NCBI RefSeq assembly: GCF_900156305.1 | Contig: NZ_FTPL01000001.1 | Span: forward strand, 1,240,001 to 1,304,000 | DNA: 64,000 nt | From: Edaphobacillus lindanitolerans | Lineage (GTDB): Bacteria > Bacillota > Bacilli > Bacillales_A > Planococcaceae | Direction: 5' to 3' | Shown: piece after piece, positions 43,528-51,630 of the stretch | Layout of the letters: the number at the start of each line of letters is the position of its first letter | Position numbering within the stretch: the stretch's first letter is position 1 | The notes under the pieces: generated by a model | What the model was told of the DNA's origin: nothing | Databases searched by the model: none | Seen by the model: the letters and a program-made list of their open reading frames with translations, nothing else | Translations under genes and position numbers: made by a program

Positions 43528-43614
43528 AGTCCGACACTCCGATCATCCGGTATTACTCTTAACATATCACAGCGTTCCTTCCGGTGCATAACGGGCATGC
43601 GCTATAATAGCCTC

Positions 43615-44322
43615 ATGATGAACCTGACCCCTGATATGAAGCGGCAACTGAATAGCTATAGCATCTACACCGGCGCGCCTGCCCATCCGCTTTTCACACT
43701 GGAATCGCTGAAAAAGGAGCCGGCGGCGGCACTTGATCTCGTGCAGGCCGTCAGCCGGACGGAAAACCGGACGATTGCGGCTTCCTTCTTCACCCGCAGG
43801 CTCGGCATGTTCACGGCGATGCAGCTGTACATGCTGATCGTCTATGAAGAAGTGTGGGAAGGGCCGGATGAGGCGTTCCGGTTCGGTGCCGTCGAGGAGT
43901 ACGGCAACCTGACCGTGAGCCAGTTCCTTGCAGGCGGCGCTTTCCGGCCGGTCGACGAAGCGGAGCGGCCGGAAGCCGTCCGGCAAATACTGAGCAGATT
44001 CGTCAAAGACGTGGCCGACGCGCTGCGCACGGTTTCCTCGGCCTCGTCGCTCACTCACTGGGAGAATATGTTCGGCTTCCTGCTTTATCATTTCCATGTC
44101 CTGCTGTCCGATCCTTACCAACGGGAGGAAACACAGGCGGTGCTTGATCTCCTGAAGGATGACCGGACATGGGATGGCCTTGCCAAGGAATCGCTCTTCG
44201 CCCGCTACCTCCGCGGACAGCAGCCGTCCGCTCTCCTGAATACGACCGTCCGGACGACCTGCTGCCATTCCAAGGACGTGCCGGGACTCATGCAGTGCGG
44301 GTATTGCCCGCTGAAAAAGTAA
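43615..44322 (+). CDS. FhuF-like ferric iron reductase domain protein
   Basis: A 235-aa protein whose C-terminus holds the cysteine motif CC-x10-C-x2-C (TTCCHSKDVPGLMQCGYC), the [2Fe-2S] site of FhuF-type siderophore-iron reductases. The rest resembles the FhuF or IucA/IucC C-terminal region. A TATAAT box ends only seven bases before ATG at 43615, and no ribosome site precedes that ATG, so the transcript may be leaderless. ATG at 43618 and an upstream frame from 43597 are alternatives. No siderophore genes are adjacent. Confidence 0.78.
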   Translation: MMNLTPDMKRQLNSYSIYTGAPAHPLFTLESLKKEPAAALDLVQAVSRTENRTIAASFFTRRLGMFTAMQLYMLIVYEEVWEGPDEAFRFGAVEEYGNLTVSQFLAGGAFRPVDEAERPEAVRQILSRFVKDVADALRTVSSASSLTHWENMFGFLLYHFHVLLSDPYQREETQAVLDLLKDDRTWDGLAKESLFARYLRGQQPSALLNTTVRTTCCHSKDVPGLMQCGYCPLKK

Positions 44323-44328
44323 ACACTG

Positions 44329-44362
44329 AAACGGGGCTGTCCTGATCAAAGGACAGCCCCGT
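44329..44362. terminator. Bidirectional terminator, FhuF-like gene and the sulfur operon
   Basis: Arms AACGGGGCTGTCC and GGACAGCCCCGTT; serves both convergent transcripts. Confidence 0.88.
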
Positions 44363-44373
44363 TGTTGCACTTT

Positions 44374-44928
44374 TTATTCGACCGGTCCGTCCCAGTCGCC
44401 CATGCCCGGCGCGACACGGGTGACATTGTCCCGGCCCGCTGCTTCCAGCGCCTCATATGCCCGGCCGGCCCGGCCGCCCGAACGGCAGATCACATAGACA
44501 TCGCCCGTTTCGGGAATCTCCGCCAGGCGGTCATCGATCTGGCCGAGCGGGATATTGACGGCACCCGGTGCGTGTCCGGCTTCGAACTCATCCGGTTCGC
44601 GTACGTCGATCAGCGTGACTCCGTCTTGCCCGGCCACTTCCAAGTATTCTTCATTCGTGATGGTCTTCATTTCTGTTGTCTCTCCTTTTTCAGGGGCGGA
44701 CCCTTTTTTGATGTAGTGTGTGAGGACTCCGTTCTCCTCAATGAGTTCCAAATATTCCTGTCCCGTTGTTTTTGCCCACATCGGAAGATCTGCGATGGAC
44801 CCGCGGTCGGTCACGATCACTTCCAGCACCTCTCCCGGCGCCAGATCCTCCATCGCTTTTTTCGTCCGGACGACCGGCATCGGGCACGATAGCCCTTTAG
44901 CGTCCAATGTCCTCGTCACATTATACAT
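44374..44928 (-). CDS. TusA-rhodanese fusion sulfurtransferase
   Basis: A 184-aa two-domain protein: N-terminal TusA-like domain with the sulfur-carrier cysteine in GLSCPMP (C15), a short linker at about 78-88, then a rhodanese domain with the persulfide loop CRSGGRAG (C148). The fusion would pass sulfur between the two sites. ATG at 44928 is behind GGAGGG. Last gene of the CstR-controlled operon; it corresponds to the CstA-type multidomain protein of staphylococci, though with fewer domains. Confidence 0.92.
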   Translation of the reverse strand: MYNVTRTLDAKGLSCPMPVVRTKKAMEDLAPGEVLEVIVTDRGSIADLPMWAKTTGQEYLELIEENGVLTHYIKKGSAPEKGETTEMKTITNEEYLEVAGQDGVTLIDVREPDEFEAGHAPGAVNIPLGQIDDRLAEIPETGDVYVICRSGGRAGRAYEALEAAGRDNVTRVAPGMGDWDGPVE

Positions 44929-44986
44929 GAAATCTATTCCCTCCAGATCGTCTGCTGAATCCATTTTAACCTTGGCATGCTGTATA

Positions 44987-45376
44987 TCAGAATGTCAGAG
45001 TCATGTCGGCATCCTTCGCGCTTCCGAGGAAGGTGACGGCACCGCCGACCTCCGTTCCGTCGACAAAGTCTTCTTTCTGGAGGCCCATGACGTCCATCGT
45101 CATCTGGCATGCGATGAACTTCACGCCCAATTCCTGCGACATGGCCACCAGTTCGCCGATGGAAGGCACATTCGCTTTCTGGAACCCTTCTGCAAAATGC
45201 TCTTTTCCTTCAGGCATCGGCAGGGCGTTCATGCCCTGCCGGTGGATGAGGTTGAGTCCTTCAAAAGTGAAGAAGATCTCCACTTCTCCGTCTGTTGCTG
45301 CGGCTGCCGTCGCGATGTTGAATACTTTGTAGGCGTCAAACAAACCGCCGTTTGCAGCGATGATGGCTACTTTCAT
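44987..45376 (-). CDS. DsrE/DsrF-like sulfur-carrier protein
   Basis: A 129-aa DsrE-family protein (MKVAIIAANGGLFDAY near 1-16 and FIACQMTMDVMG near 93-104). The cysteine in FIACQMT is the probable sulfur acceptor. GGAGGAAT precedes the ATG at 45376. It lies between the TauE exporter and the TusA-rhodanese gene; the 82-bp gap upstream contains a G-rich stretch (45411-45429) that partly resembles a CstR site. Confidence 0.88.
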   Translation of the reverse strand: MKVAIIAANGGLFDAYKVFNIATAAAATDGEVEIFFTFEGLNLIHRQGMNALPMPEGKEHFAEGFQKANVPSIGELVAMSQELGVKFIACQMTMDVMGLQKEDFVDGTEVGGAVTFLGSAKDADMTLTF

Positions 45377-45458
45377 TGTTGGTATTCCTCCGATTTCAAT
45401 CTTAATCCCCACTTTACGGGCAGGGGTATTTATTCATCCAAAAAAATATAGCTTCCTC

Positions 45459-46262
45459 TCAGAACAACTGAACAAACAGATCGCGCCAAATATTAACGGC
45501 CGTGGCGGCAATCAGGACGGCGAGCAGCCATTTCAATATCTTCGTGTTCATCTTCTGTCCGGCCTTGGCGCCGAGGGGAGCCGCGATGAGGCTTGCCACG
45601 ATCATGATCACCGAAGGCCAGAGAAGCACCTGGCCCGTGAACACCTTGCCTGCCGTTGAGCCGATTGAAGAAATGAGCGTGACCGCGAGTGAGGTGGCAA
45701 TCGTCATGCGGGTCGGAATATTGAGGACCGTCAGCATGATCGGGACGAGCAGGAACGAGCCTGCCGCTCCGACAATCCCGGCCCCGACGCCGACGATGAA
45801 CGCAAGCACGGCGGCCAGCGGGACGGAAAAATGAACATCCTCTTCCCGGGCATCCGGAACTTCCTTTTTCGGGATGAACATCATGACGGCCGCAGTCGCG
45901 GCCAGGACTCCGTAAACGACATTCACGGTCAGCTCGCTCATCCCGGAGGAGCCGAACCCTCCGGCAAAACTGCCGGCAAGGACGGCAAGTCCCATCGCGG
46001 CGATGAGTTTCTTGTTCAGATAACCGCTTCCCCGGTAAGCCCAGACTCCGCCGATCGTCGCAAAGATCACCTGGACCGCGCTGATCCCCGCCACTTCATG
46101 GGCCGTGAACGCGGCAAAGCCGAGCATCGGCGGGATGTACAGCAGCATCGGATATTTGATGATCGAGCCGCCGATTCCGACCATCCCCGAAATGAACGAC
46201 CCCGCGAAGCCGATGGCGAAAAGGGTGAGAATGAATGGCAGGGTCAGTTCGGACCCGCTCAT
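45459..46262 (-). CDS. TauE/SafE family sulfite/thiosulfate exporter
   Basis: A 267-aa membrane protein with eight segments. GFAGSFISGMVGIGGSIIKYPMLL near 18-41 and the repeat GVGAGIVGAAGSFLLVPIML near 156-176 are the duplicated family motif. It should export or move sulfite, thiosulfate or a related anion produced by persulfide oxidation. It overlaps the rhodanese gene by 4 bp. Confidence 0.92.
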   Translation of the reverse strand: MSGSELTLPFILTLFAIGFAGSFISGMVGIGGSIIKYPMLLYIPPMLGFAAFTAHEVAGISAVQVIFATIGGVWAYRGSGYLNKKLIAAMGLAVLAGSFAGGFGSSGMSELTVNVVYGVLAATAAVMMFIPKKEVPDAREEDVHFSVPLAAVLAFIVGVGAGIVGAAGSFLLVPIMLTVLNIPTRMTIATSLAVTLISSIGSTAGKVFTGQVLLWPSVIMIVASLIAAPLGAKAGQKMNTKILKWLLAVLIAATAVNIWRDLFVQLF

Positions 46263-46612
46263 CCGTTCCAGGCTCCCATGCCGCCCCGGACGTTCGTCAC
46301 TCGATCAAATCCCGCTTTTTTCAGCAGGCGTGCGGCCTGCGCGCTTCTCATCCCGCTCTGGCAGATGACGACCGCCTCTTTCGACTTGTCGAGTGAAGCC
46401 TGTTTCGCCTGCAGCGTGTTCAACGGGATATTTTTGAACTCCTTGATATGCCGGCCCTTGTATTCAGCAGGGGTCCGGACGTCAATGAACTGCTTGTCCT
46501 TGTCTCCGAGCATCTCCTTCAATCCGTCCGCGTCCACTGTCCGGATGCCCTTCGCCGGCATGAGCCGCCAGGCGAAGAACAGGACAATGGCCGCGATGAT
46601 GATCCATTCCAT
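46259..46612 (-). CDS. Membrane-anchored rhodanese
   Basis: A 117-aa protein: one N-terminal membrane segment (IIIAAIVLFFAWRLM) followed by a rhodanese domain with the active loop CQSGMRSA (Cys about 84). ATG at 46612 behind AGGAAGCGGAG. Sulfur transfer at the membrane next to the exporter is plausible. Confidence 0.9.
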   Translation of the reverse strand: MEWIIIAAIVLFFAWRLMPAKGIRTVDADGLKEMLGDKDKQFIDVRTPAEYKGRHIKEFKNIPLNTLQAKQASLDKSKEAVVICQSGMRSAQAARLLKKAGFDRVTNVRGGMGAWNG

Positions 46613-46631
46613 TTTCTCCGCTTCCTTCCGA

Positions 46632-46892
46632 TTAATTCGATTTGACGAGCAGCTCGATCGCTTCCTGGACATGAGCGCTCGTGTCTTCGCCCGATTCGAT
46701 GCTTTCCCGTACGCATGCCTCGAGATTGGTGCTGACGACGACACCGATCGTCCGGTCAAGCGCGCTCTTGACCGCCCGGAGCTGCATGACCACGTCCCGG
46801 CAATCCCGCTCTTCTTCCATCATCTGCAGCACGCCCTTGACCTGGCCCTCGATGCGCCGCATGCGGTTTTTCACTTTTTGATCGTAGTCCAT
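46632..46892 (-). CDS. cstR: CstR persulfide-sensing repressor (CsoR family)
   Basis: An 86-aa CsoR-fold repressor. Only the two thiols C31 and C60 are present and the copper-binding His of CsoR is missing at position 61 (NLEACVRES), which is the CstR pattern. Persulfides or polysulfides should cross-link the thiols and release DNA. It is second in the operon behind cstB, whose upstream region carries matching operators. Confidence 0.9.
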   Translation of the reverse strand: MDYDQKVKNRMRRIEGQVKGVLQMMEEERDCRDVVMQLRAVKSALDRTIGVVVSTNLEACVRESIESGEDTSAHVQEAIELLVKSN

Positions 46893-46931
46893 CGTTCCCG
46901 CTCCTTTTCGGACCGGAAACCCGGCCCCGTT

Positions 46932-48335
46932 TTACTTCACTATAGCATGGCCGGCACGTTCATACGCATTGAAACCGCCGGCCAGATGTTCCACATCACT
47001 GAACCCGCGCGCTTTCAGGATGCTCGCCGCAATAGCGGAACGGGCTCCGCTCTGGCAATGGACCAACAGTCTGCGGTCTACGGGCAGTTGTTCCGTCCGG
47101 AGATGTCCGAGGAAATGATGGGCGGCCCCGGGCATGCGGCCGGAAGCCCATTCCGAGTCGTTCCGGACGTCCAGGACATACACGCCGTCTTCTTTTCCTT
47201 CTCTAACAAAATCATCGGGCGAAAGAGCGACGTATGTGTCTGTTTCACTTCCGGAAAGGGCAGTCTCCGGCCGGACAAAAGCTTTGATATGGTCCAGATG
47301 AATCGACTCCAGCGCTTTCCGGACCGAATCTTCTTTGCCCTCTTCTGCAATCAGGACAAGTGGTTCGTCATAGCGGATCAGCCACCCGGCCCAGTTCGTG
47401 AATGATTTATTGAATGGAATGTTGATTGAGCCTTTGACCAGGGCTTTTTCCGCTATTTGCGCAGGACGGGTATCCAGCACAACGGTCTGTTCATCCGCCC
47501 TGAGCTCGTTGAACCGTTCCGGGCTTTCCAACAGCGGAACGGGACCCCCGCCGAGAAGTTCCGGGCCTTCCTTGTTCACTTTCTTCATCATGGCGAAATA
47601 GGACGGTGCTTCGGGCTGGCCGTCGAGCAGACGGCGGACGAATGCTTCCTCGTCATCTTCCTTCATTGCCCAGTTCATCTGCTTTTCATAGCCGACTGTT
47701 GAAAGCGGCACCGCACCGAGCGATTTTCCGCATGCCGATCCGGCTCCATGGCCCGGCCAGACGATCAGATGGTCCGGCAATGCCTTGAACGATTTTACGG
47801 AACGGAACATCTGGCGGGCCCCCTGCTCTGCCGTATCCGCGATTCCCGCCGCTTTCTCCAGAAGATCGGGCCGGCCCACGTCACCGACAAACACAAAGTC
47901 ACCCGTAAAGATCCCCATCGGTTCATTGGCTCCCCCGCCCTTGTCGGTCAGGATGTACGAAATACTTTCCGGGGTATGTCCCGGTGTATGGAGAACAGCG
48001 AATTCAATATTCCCGATCGAGAATGTGTCTCCGTCTTTCAGCAAGACGGCATCGACTGCATCGGTGTACGTGTAGCGCCAATCGTCGCCGCCCTCATCCG
48101 ACAGGTACAAGGTTGCCCCAAGGTCATGGGCCAGCTGGCGTGCGCCCGATGTGAAGTCTGCATGGATATGGGTTTCCGCGGCAGCCGTAATCTTCAGCCC
48201 TTCCTTCTGCGCCTTGGAGATGATGGCCTCCGAGTGCCGTGGCGGGTCGATCACGATGGCTTCTCCGGTGCGCTGACAGCCTACGAGATAAGCGTATTGT
48301 GCCAGATGCTCATCAAAAAATGATTGAAAAAACAT
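46932..48335 (-). CDS. cstB: CstB-type persulfide dioxygenase-rhodanese fusion
   Basis: A 467-aa multidomain enzyme. Residues 1-240 form a metallo-beta-lactamase persulfide dioxygenase with THIHADF (H56, H58, D60), HTPGHTPES near 115-123 and TGDFVFVGDVGRPDL near 145-160. A degenerate rhodanese (about 270-350) and an active one (HCQSGARS, C427) follow. It oxidises persulfides and forms thiosulfate in the staphylococcal relative. First gene of the operon; GAAGGAGGAATCA precedes ATG. Confidence 0.93.
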   Translation of the reverse strand: MFFQSFFDEHLAQYAYLVGCQRTGEAIVIDPPRHSEAIISKAQKEGLKITAAAETHIHADFTSGARQLAHDLGATLYLSDEGGDDWRYTYTDAVDAVLLKDGDTFSIGNIEFAVLHTPGHTPESISYILTDKGGGANEPMGIFTGDFVFVGDVGRPDLLEKAAGIADTAEQGARQMFRSVKSFKALPDHLIVWPGHGAGSACGKSLGAVPLSTVGYEKQMNWAMKEDDEEAFVRRLLDGQPEAPSYFAMMKKVNKEGPELLGGGPVPLLESPERFNELRADEQTVVLDTRPAQIAEKALVKGSINIPFNKSFTNWAGWLIRYDEPLVLIAEEGKEDSVRKALESIHLDHIKAFVRPETALSGSETDTYVALSPDDFVREGKEDGVYVLDVRNDSEWASGRMPGAAHHFLGHLRTEQLPVDRRLLVHCQSGARSAIAASILKARGFSDVEHLAGGFNAYERAGHAIVK

Positions 48336-48360
48336 TGATTCCTTCCTCCTTCACGGTCTT

Positions 48361-48411
48361 TATACCCCATTGGGTATATCCAATTTACCACCCGGGGTAT
48401 CCATCCGTCAA
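48361..48411 (-). promoter_or_regulatory. cstB promoter with two CstR operators
   Basis: The minus strand has TTGACG (48406-48411) and TAAATT about 18 bp downstream. A GC-tract palindrome TACCACCCGGGGTA (48387-48400) fills the spacer, and a second, TATACCCCATTGGGTATA (48361-48378), covers the start site. Both fit the CsoR/CstR operator style, so the repressor would block RNA polymerase directly. Confidence 0.8.
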
Positions 48412-48443
48412 CCCCCCTGCCTTTTGAACCCATGAACCCACGC

Positions 48444-48472
48444 AAAAACCGGAACCCTGAATCAGGATTCCG
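48444..48472 (-). terminator. Terminator after the MBL hydrolase gene
   Basis: Minus-strand stem CCGGAATCCTGA / TCAGGGTTCCGG followed by five T. Confidence 0.87.
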
Positions 48473-48481
48473 GCCGTTCTC

Positions 48482-49351
48482 TTATGAGTCGCTGCCGTCA
48501 ACATACTTTCCATGATCGGGTATGGCCAGTTCCCGGAAGTTGGCGGCCAGACGGCCCAGATGCTCCTGGAGATATTCCCCGCTCACCGGGATGCCGTGCC
48601 CGGTGAGCGCAACTTTCGGCTGCAGCATGGCGAGTGCCTTCACCGATTGCTCCGCCGATTCCCAGTCCGGTGTCAGGTAAACCGGCGGGCCGCTGACTTC
48701 GAGTTCCTGGGTCATCACTTTGTACATGGCGTCCTGCTTGACCGTGACGAACGCGTCCCCGGCGATGAGGGCGCCGTCCGATTCCCGGAACAGCGACACA
48801 TGTCCCTCGGAGTGCCCCGGTGTATGAAGCCAGCGCCAGCCCGGCATGCCGGGAACCGTTCCGTCAGCCGGCAGCTCATGCGCCCGTTCCCCGATGTCGA
48901 TCGCTTCGGTCGGGAACAGCTTGGACATCTTGGCGATCATGCCGCCCTCCACCGTCATGTCCGGATCCGGGTAGTCCCGCTTTCCGGTGATGTACGGAAT
49001 TTCAAGGAGATGGGCATAAACCGGGACGTCCCACTTTTCAAGCACATCGATCAGGCCGCCAATATGGTCAAAATGCGCGTGCGTCAGGATGATGGACTGA
49101 GGCGGGTTGTTTTCACCGAACCGCCGTTCCGCTTCCTCGATGATTTTGTCTCCGGATTTCGGCATGCCCGCGTCGATCAGCACCCATTCATTGCCGTGGC
49201 CCGGCTTTCCGTAAAAGATGACGTTGACGATCTGGATCGTGAAGCTGTACAGGTCCCCGCCCATCGGAATGCCGTCGCCGCTGTTCACCGATGTGATTGG
49301 CTGCAGGCGCTCAGTGGACGAACTTCTCTCCATGTTGCCATGGTCCTCCAT
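48482..49351 (-). CDS. Metallo-beta-lactamase fold hydrolase
   Basis: A 289-aa MBL-fold enzyme with THAHFDHIGG near 104-113, HTPGHSEGH near 188-196 and the later metal residues in GDAFVTV and TGHGIPV. It is not the CstB type. The ATG at 49351 is behind GGGAGGG. Substrate unknown; a general quorum-quenching or esterase-like role cannot be decided. It lies upstream of a terminator and downstream of a small membrane gene. Confidence 0.87.
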   Translation of the reverse strand: MEDHGNMERSSSTERLQPITSVNSGDGIPMGGDLYSFTIQIVNVIFYGKPGHGNEWVLIDAGMPKSGDKIIEEAERRFGENNPPQSIILTHAHFDHIGGLIDVLEKWDVPVYAHLLEIPYITGKRDYPDPDMTVEGGMIAKMSKLFPTEAIDIGERAHELPADGTVPGMPGWRWLHTPGHSEGHVSLFRESDGALIAGDAFVTVKQDAMYKVMTQELEVSGPPVYLTPDWESAEQSVKALAMLQPKVALTGHGIPVSGEYLQEHLGRLAANFRELAIPDHGKYVDGSDS

Positions 49352-49410
49352 ATCGATTCCCTCCCGTTTAATCACTCTTTTCCTTCTTTCCCGATTTTCA
49401 GGGAATCACA

Positions 49411-49686
49411 CTACCTTTCCCGATATGCGCGGATCGACAGCTTGGTCGATACGTAAAACGAAACGGCTGCCGCCCCGTAGAGCGTTCCCATGAACAGACC
49501 GGCCGGAAGGTCTTTCGGATGGCTGATGAACACCGAAATCAGCAGCCCGAGGGCCACGGCAACCGTCGGGACAACCGCCGGCGGGATACGGAATGCGTAT
49601 TTGAGAAGCTGCGTACCGATCAGCACGAGCGGAACGGCCAGGAATACGTCCCAAATATTCGTCGTAATATGCGGAAATTCCGTCAC
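49411..49686 (-). CDS. Small membrane protein, three or four segments
   Basis: A 91-aa hydrophobic protein (WDVFLAVPLVLIGTQLL, VVPTVAVALGLLISVFI, GLFMGTLYGAAAVSFYV) with a basic end. It resembles holin-like or YrhC-type small proteins in layout only. GTG start at 49686 with GGAGGG upstream. No function assigned. Confidence 0.65.
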   Translation of the reverse strand: MTEFPHITTNIWDVFLAVPLVLIGTQLLKYAFRIPPAVVPTVAVALGLLISVFISHPKDLPAGLFMGTLYGAAAVSFYVSTKLSIRAYRER

Positions 49687-49759
49687 GGATTTTCCCTCCT
49701 CCTTCTGCGGAACAGCCGGTTTGACGGTCAGTATGGACAAAAGCAGCAGGCATTAGGCA

Positions 49760-49797
49760 CAAAAAACCGGCGGGAGCTTCCGTCCCCGCCGGTTTCC
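49760..49797. terminator. Terminator between the lipoprotein gene and the membrane gene
   Basis: Arms AAAACCGGCGGG and CCCGCCGGTTT; minus-strand T-run after the second lipoprotein gene. Confidence 0.83.
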
Positions 49798-49802
49798 GGT
49801 GT

Positions 49803-50465
49803 TCATTCTCCTTCTGTTTCCGATTCCATCTCATCCAGCACATCCGGAAAAAGCATTTCATCAAACTGCTCGCCCGTCGCTTCGTCCTTCAGGATGACCG
49901 TTGTCCGGAGATCATCCGCATTCACGCCGTCGAACAGCTGGACATACATGCCGGCAAAGCCGACGCCGAGCAGCGCAAATCCGTCAAAGGAGTTTTCAAA
50001 TTGCTCACGGTCGACCGTTACCTCAAACTTTGTGTATCTTTTGTCATGGGTGATATCCCGGATTGACGGGTAGCCGTCGCCTTTCATCTCGTCCGTCAGC
50101 TGTTCCACACCCTCCAGCAGCTCGGCCATCATTTCCTTGTGCTGGGCCTTCGACATTTTAAACGTCACGGAGCCGTCCGCATTTTTCACTGCGTCGGCTT
50201 TCCCTTCTGCCTTCACCTGCTCAACCGCCTCGCCGACGTCTTCGCCTTCAAAGAACGAAGGCGGCACCGTCACTTCCACATTGAACAGTCCTTTGTCGAC
50301 TTCTACCGCTCCGCCTTCCGCACTTTGTTTTTCCCCGCCTGCCGCTTCCCCTTTTTCCGCCGCAGCCGTCTCTTCCTTATTTGCTGCATTTTCATTTTCC
50401 GTTTTCCCGGTGGCACCGCAGCCTGCAAGCAGGGCGACCAACACGAGCATCATCCACTTTTTCAT
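49803..50465 (-). CDS. Putative lipoprotein
   Basis: A 220-aa exported lipoprotein: signal peptide with lipobox LLAGC (Cys16), a Glu/Ala/Asn-rich linker to about residue 55, then a soluble domain (FNVEVTVPPSFF, TFKMSKAQHKEMMAELL). Function unknown. Composition and architecture parallel the YusW-like lipoprotein at 37241-37810 but the domain differs. Confidence 0.8.
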   Translation of the reverse strand: MKKWMMLVLVALLAGCGATGKTENENAANKEETAAAEKGEAAGGEKQSAEGGAVEVDKGLFNVEVTVPPSFFEGEDVGEAVEQVKAEGKADAVKNADGSVTFKMSKAQHKEMMAELLEGVEQLTDEMKGDGYPSIRDITHDKRYTKFEVTVDREQFENSFDGFALLGVGFAGMYVQLFDGVNADDLRTTVILKDEATGEQFDEMLFPDVLDEMESETEGE

Positions 50466-50554
50466 GATGAATTCCCTTCTCTCTGATGTGTTGATTTCAT
50501 TCTACCAAACCCGGTCCGCCGGACCTTCCCCTGAATCGGAAAAGGTTCGCGATA

Positions 50555-50584
50555 ACAAAAAGCCCTCCGCACGGGAGGGACCTT
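50555..50584 (-). terminator. Terminator after bioY
   Basis: Minus-strand arms GGTCCCTCCC and GGGAGG(GC) type stem with TTTTT. Confidence 0.82.
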
Positions 50585-50596
50585 GAGTATCTATGA

Positions 50597-51151
50597 TCAC
50601 CGCAATGCCGCATGCAGCAGCCGGGCTGATTCGAGCCGCTTCCGGATAAGCACGCCCAAGACCGCGGCGAACACCGCCTTCAGGATGTCCGGGACAATAA
50701 ACGGGATCATCGCGCCGGTGAATGCGCCGGCCCAAGACAGGTTGCCCATCCATTTATACCAGACCGTTCCGGCAAACAGGATGAACAGGGCACCCGTCAC
50801 GGTAGCCGCGATTCCCGCAGCCGTGTGCCGGCCGCCCTTCTCAAAAATCAGCCCGATCAGGAATACGGCCGGGATGTAGCTGAGGATGAACCCGCCCGTC
50901 GGCCCGAGAATGATGCCGAGGCCCGCCTTCATGCCGGCGAACACCGGGATGCCGACCGCGCCGAGCGCCACGTACAAAGCGGCTGAAAGCGTCCCGTACC
51001 GTTTCCCGAGAATAATGGCCATGAGCGGCAGGACCAGTGTCTGGGCGGTGAACGGAATCGGCGGCACCGGAATGATGATCTGGGCCCCCACCCCCATCAG
51101 TGCAGCAAACAGAGCTGCGAGAATCATCATCTTCAATCGTTCATTTCCCAT
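50597..51151 (-). CDS. bioY: Biotin transporter BioY
   Basis: A 184-aa S-component of the biotin ECF transporter with six segments: IPVPPIPFTAQTL near 27-39 and GLGIILGPTGGFILSYIPA near 77-95 are BioY signatures. It binds biotin in the membrane and works with a shared energy-coupling module elsewhere. A BirA operator lies upstream, so biotin should repress it. No bio synthesis genes are nearby. Confidence 0.94.
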   Translation of the reverse strand: MGNERLKMMILAALFAALMGVGAQIIIPVPPIPFTAQTLVLPLMAIILGKRYGTLSAALYVALGAVGIPVFAGMKAGLGIILGPTGGFILSYIPAVFLIGLIFEKGGRHTAAGIAATVTGALFILFAGTVWYKWMGNLSWAGAFTGAMIPFIVPDILKAVFAAVLGVLIRKRLESARLLHAALR

Positions 51152-51168
51152 ATTTCGATTCCCCTTAG

Positions 51169-51197
51169 AGTAAACATAAAATAATATTTAGTTAACA
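51169..51197 (-). promoter_or_regulatory. BirA operator upstream of bioY
   Basis: Minus-strand TGTTAAC-N15-GTTTACT matches the BirA operator of Bacillota (two half sites separated by 15 bp). It lies 18 bp from the bioY start and overlaps the probable promoter. Confidence 0.8.
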
Positions 51198-51259
51198 CAT
51201 TAAATCATATATACTGAAGGAAACCGAGTCAACCCGGGATATGAAAGGAGTGCCGGAAG

Positions 51260-51586
51260 ATGCAGATCCATGGCGTGGAAGTTGAGGGGCCGGTCATTGA
51301 CGGGGAGACCCGCTGCGTGCATTATCACGGGGAAAAAGACCGGATCGCCATCCGGTTCTGCTGCTGCGGAAGATGGTTTCCGTGCCATGCCTGCCATGAG
51401 GAGTCCGGCTGCGGCCATCATGCGGTGTGGCCGTCGGACCGGTTCGGCGAGGAGGCGGTCCTCTGCGGGAGCTGCGGCCGCCGGATGACGGTCCGCGGTT
51501 ACCTTGAAGGGGATTCTTCCTGCCCGGGATGCGGGGCGTCCTTCAACCCGGGATGCAAGCTTCACCGCAGGCTTTATTTCGAATGA
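51260..51586 (+). CDS. CHY zinc finger protein
   Basis: A 108-aa protein with the CHY-type zinc-finger pattern: TRCVHYHGEKDRIAIRF, CCCGRWFPCHACHEE, ESGCGHH, LCGSCG and CPGCGASF, supplying nine or more Cys/His ligands for about three zinc ions. Function unknown; the fold resembles RING-neighbour CHY domains found in eukaryotic proteins. AAAGGAGTG precedes the ATG. Confidence 0.85.
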   Translation: MQIHGVEVEGPVIDGETRCVHYHGEKDRIAIRFCCCGRWFPCHACHEESGCGHHAVWPSDRFGEEAVLCGSCGRRMTVRGYLEGDSSCPGCGASFNPGCKLHRRLYFE

Positions 51587-51595
51587 AGACGAAAG

Positions 51596-51623
51596 AAAAC
51601 CGCAGAACGGGTCTGCGGTTTTC
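51596..51623. terminator. Bidirectional terminator, CHY gene and AI-2E gene
   Basis: Arms AAAACCGCAGA and TCTGCGGTTTT between convergent genes. Confidence 0.85.
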
Positions 51624-51630
51624 CCTTTGT

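Noticed and set aside
45411-45429. Additional CstR operator before the DsrE gene
   Set aside because: The G-tracts run in the same direction and do not form the expected dyad; only mentioned as a weak resemblance.
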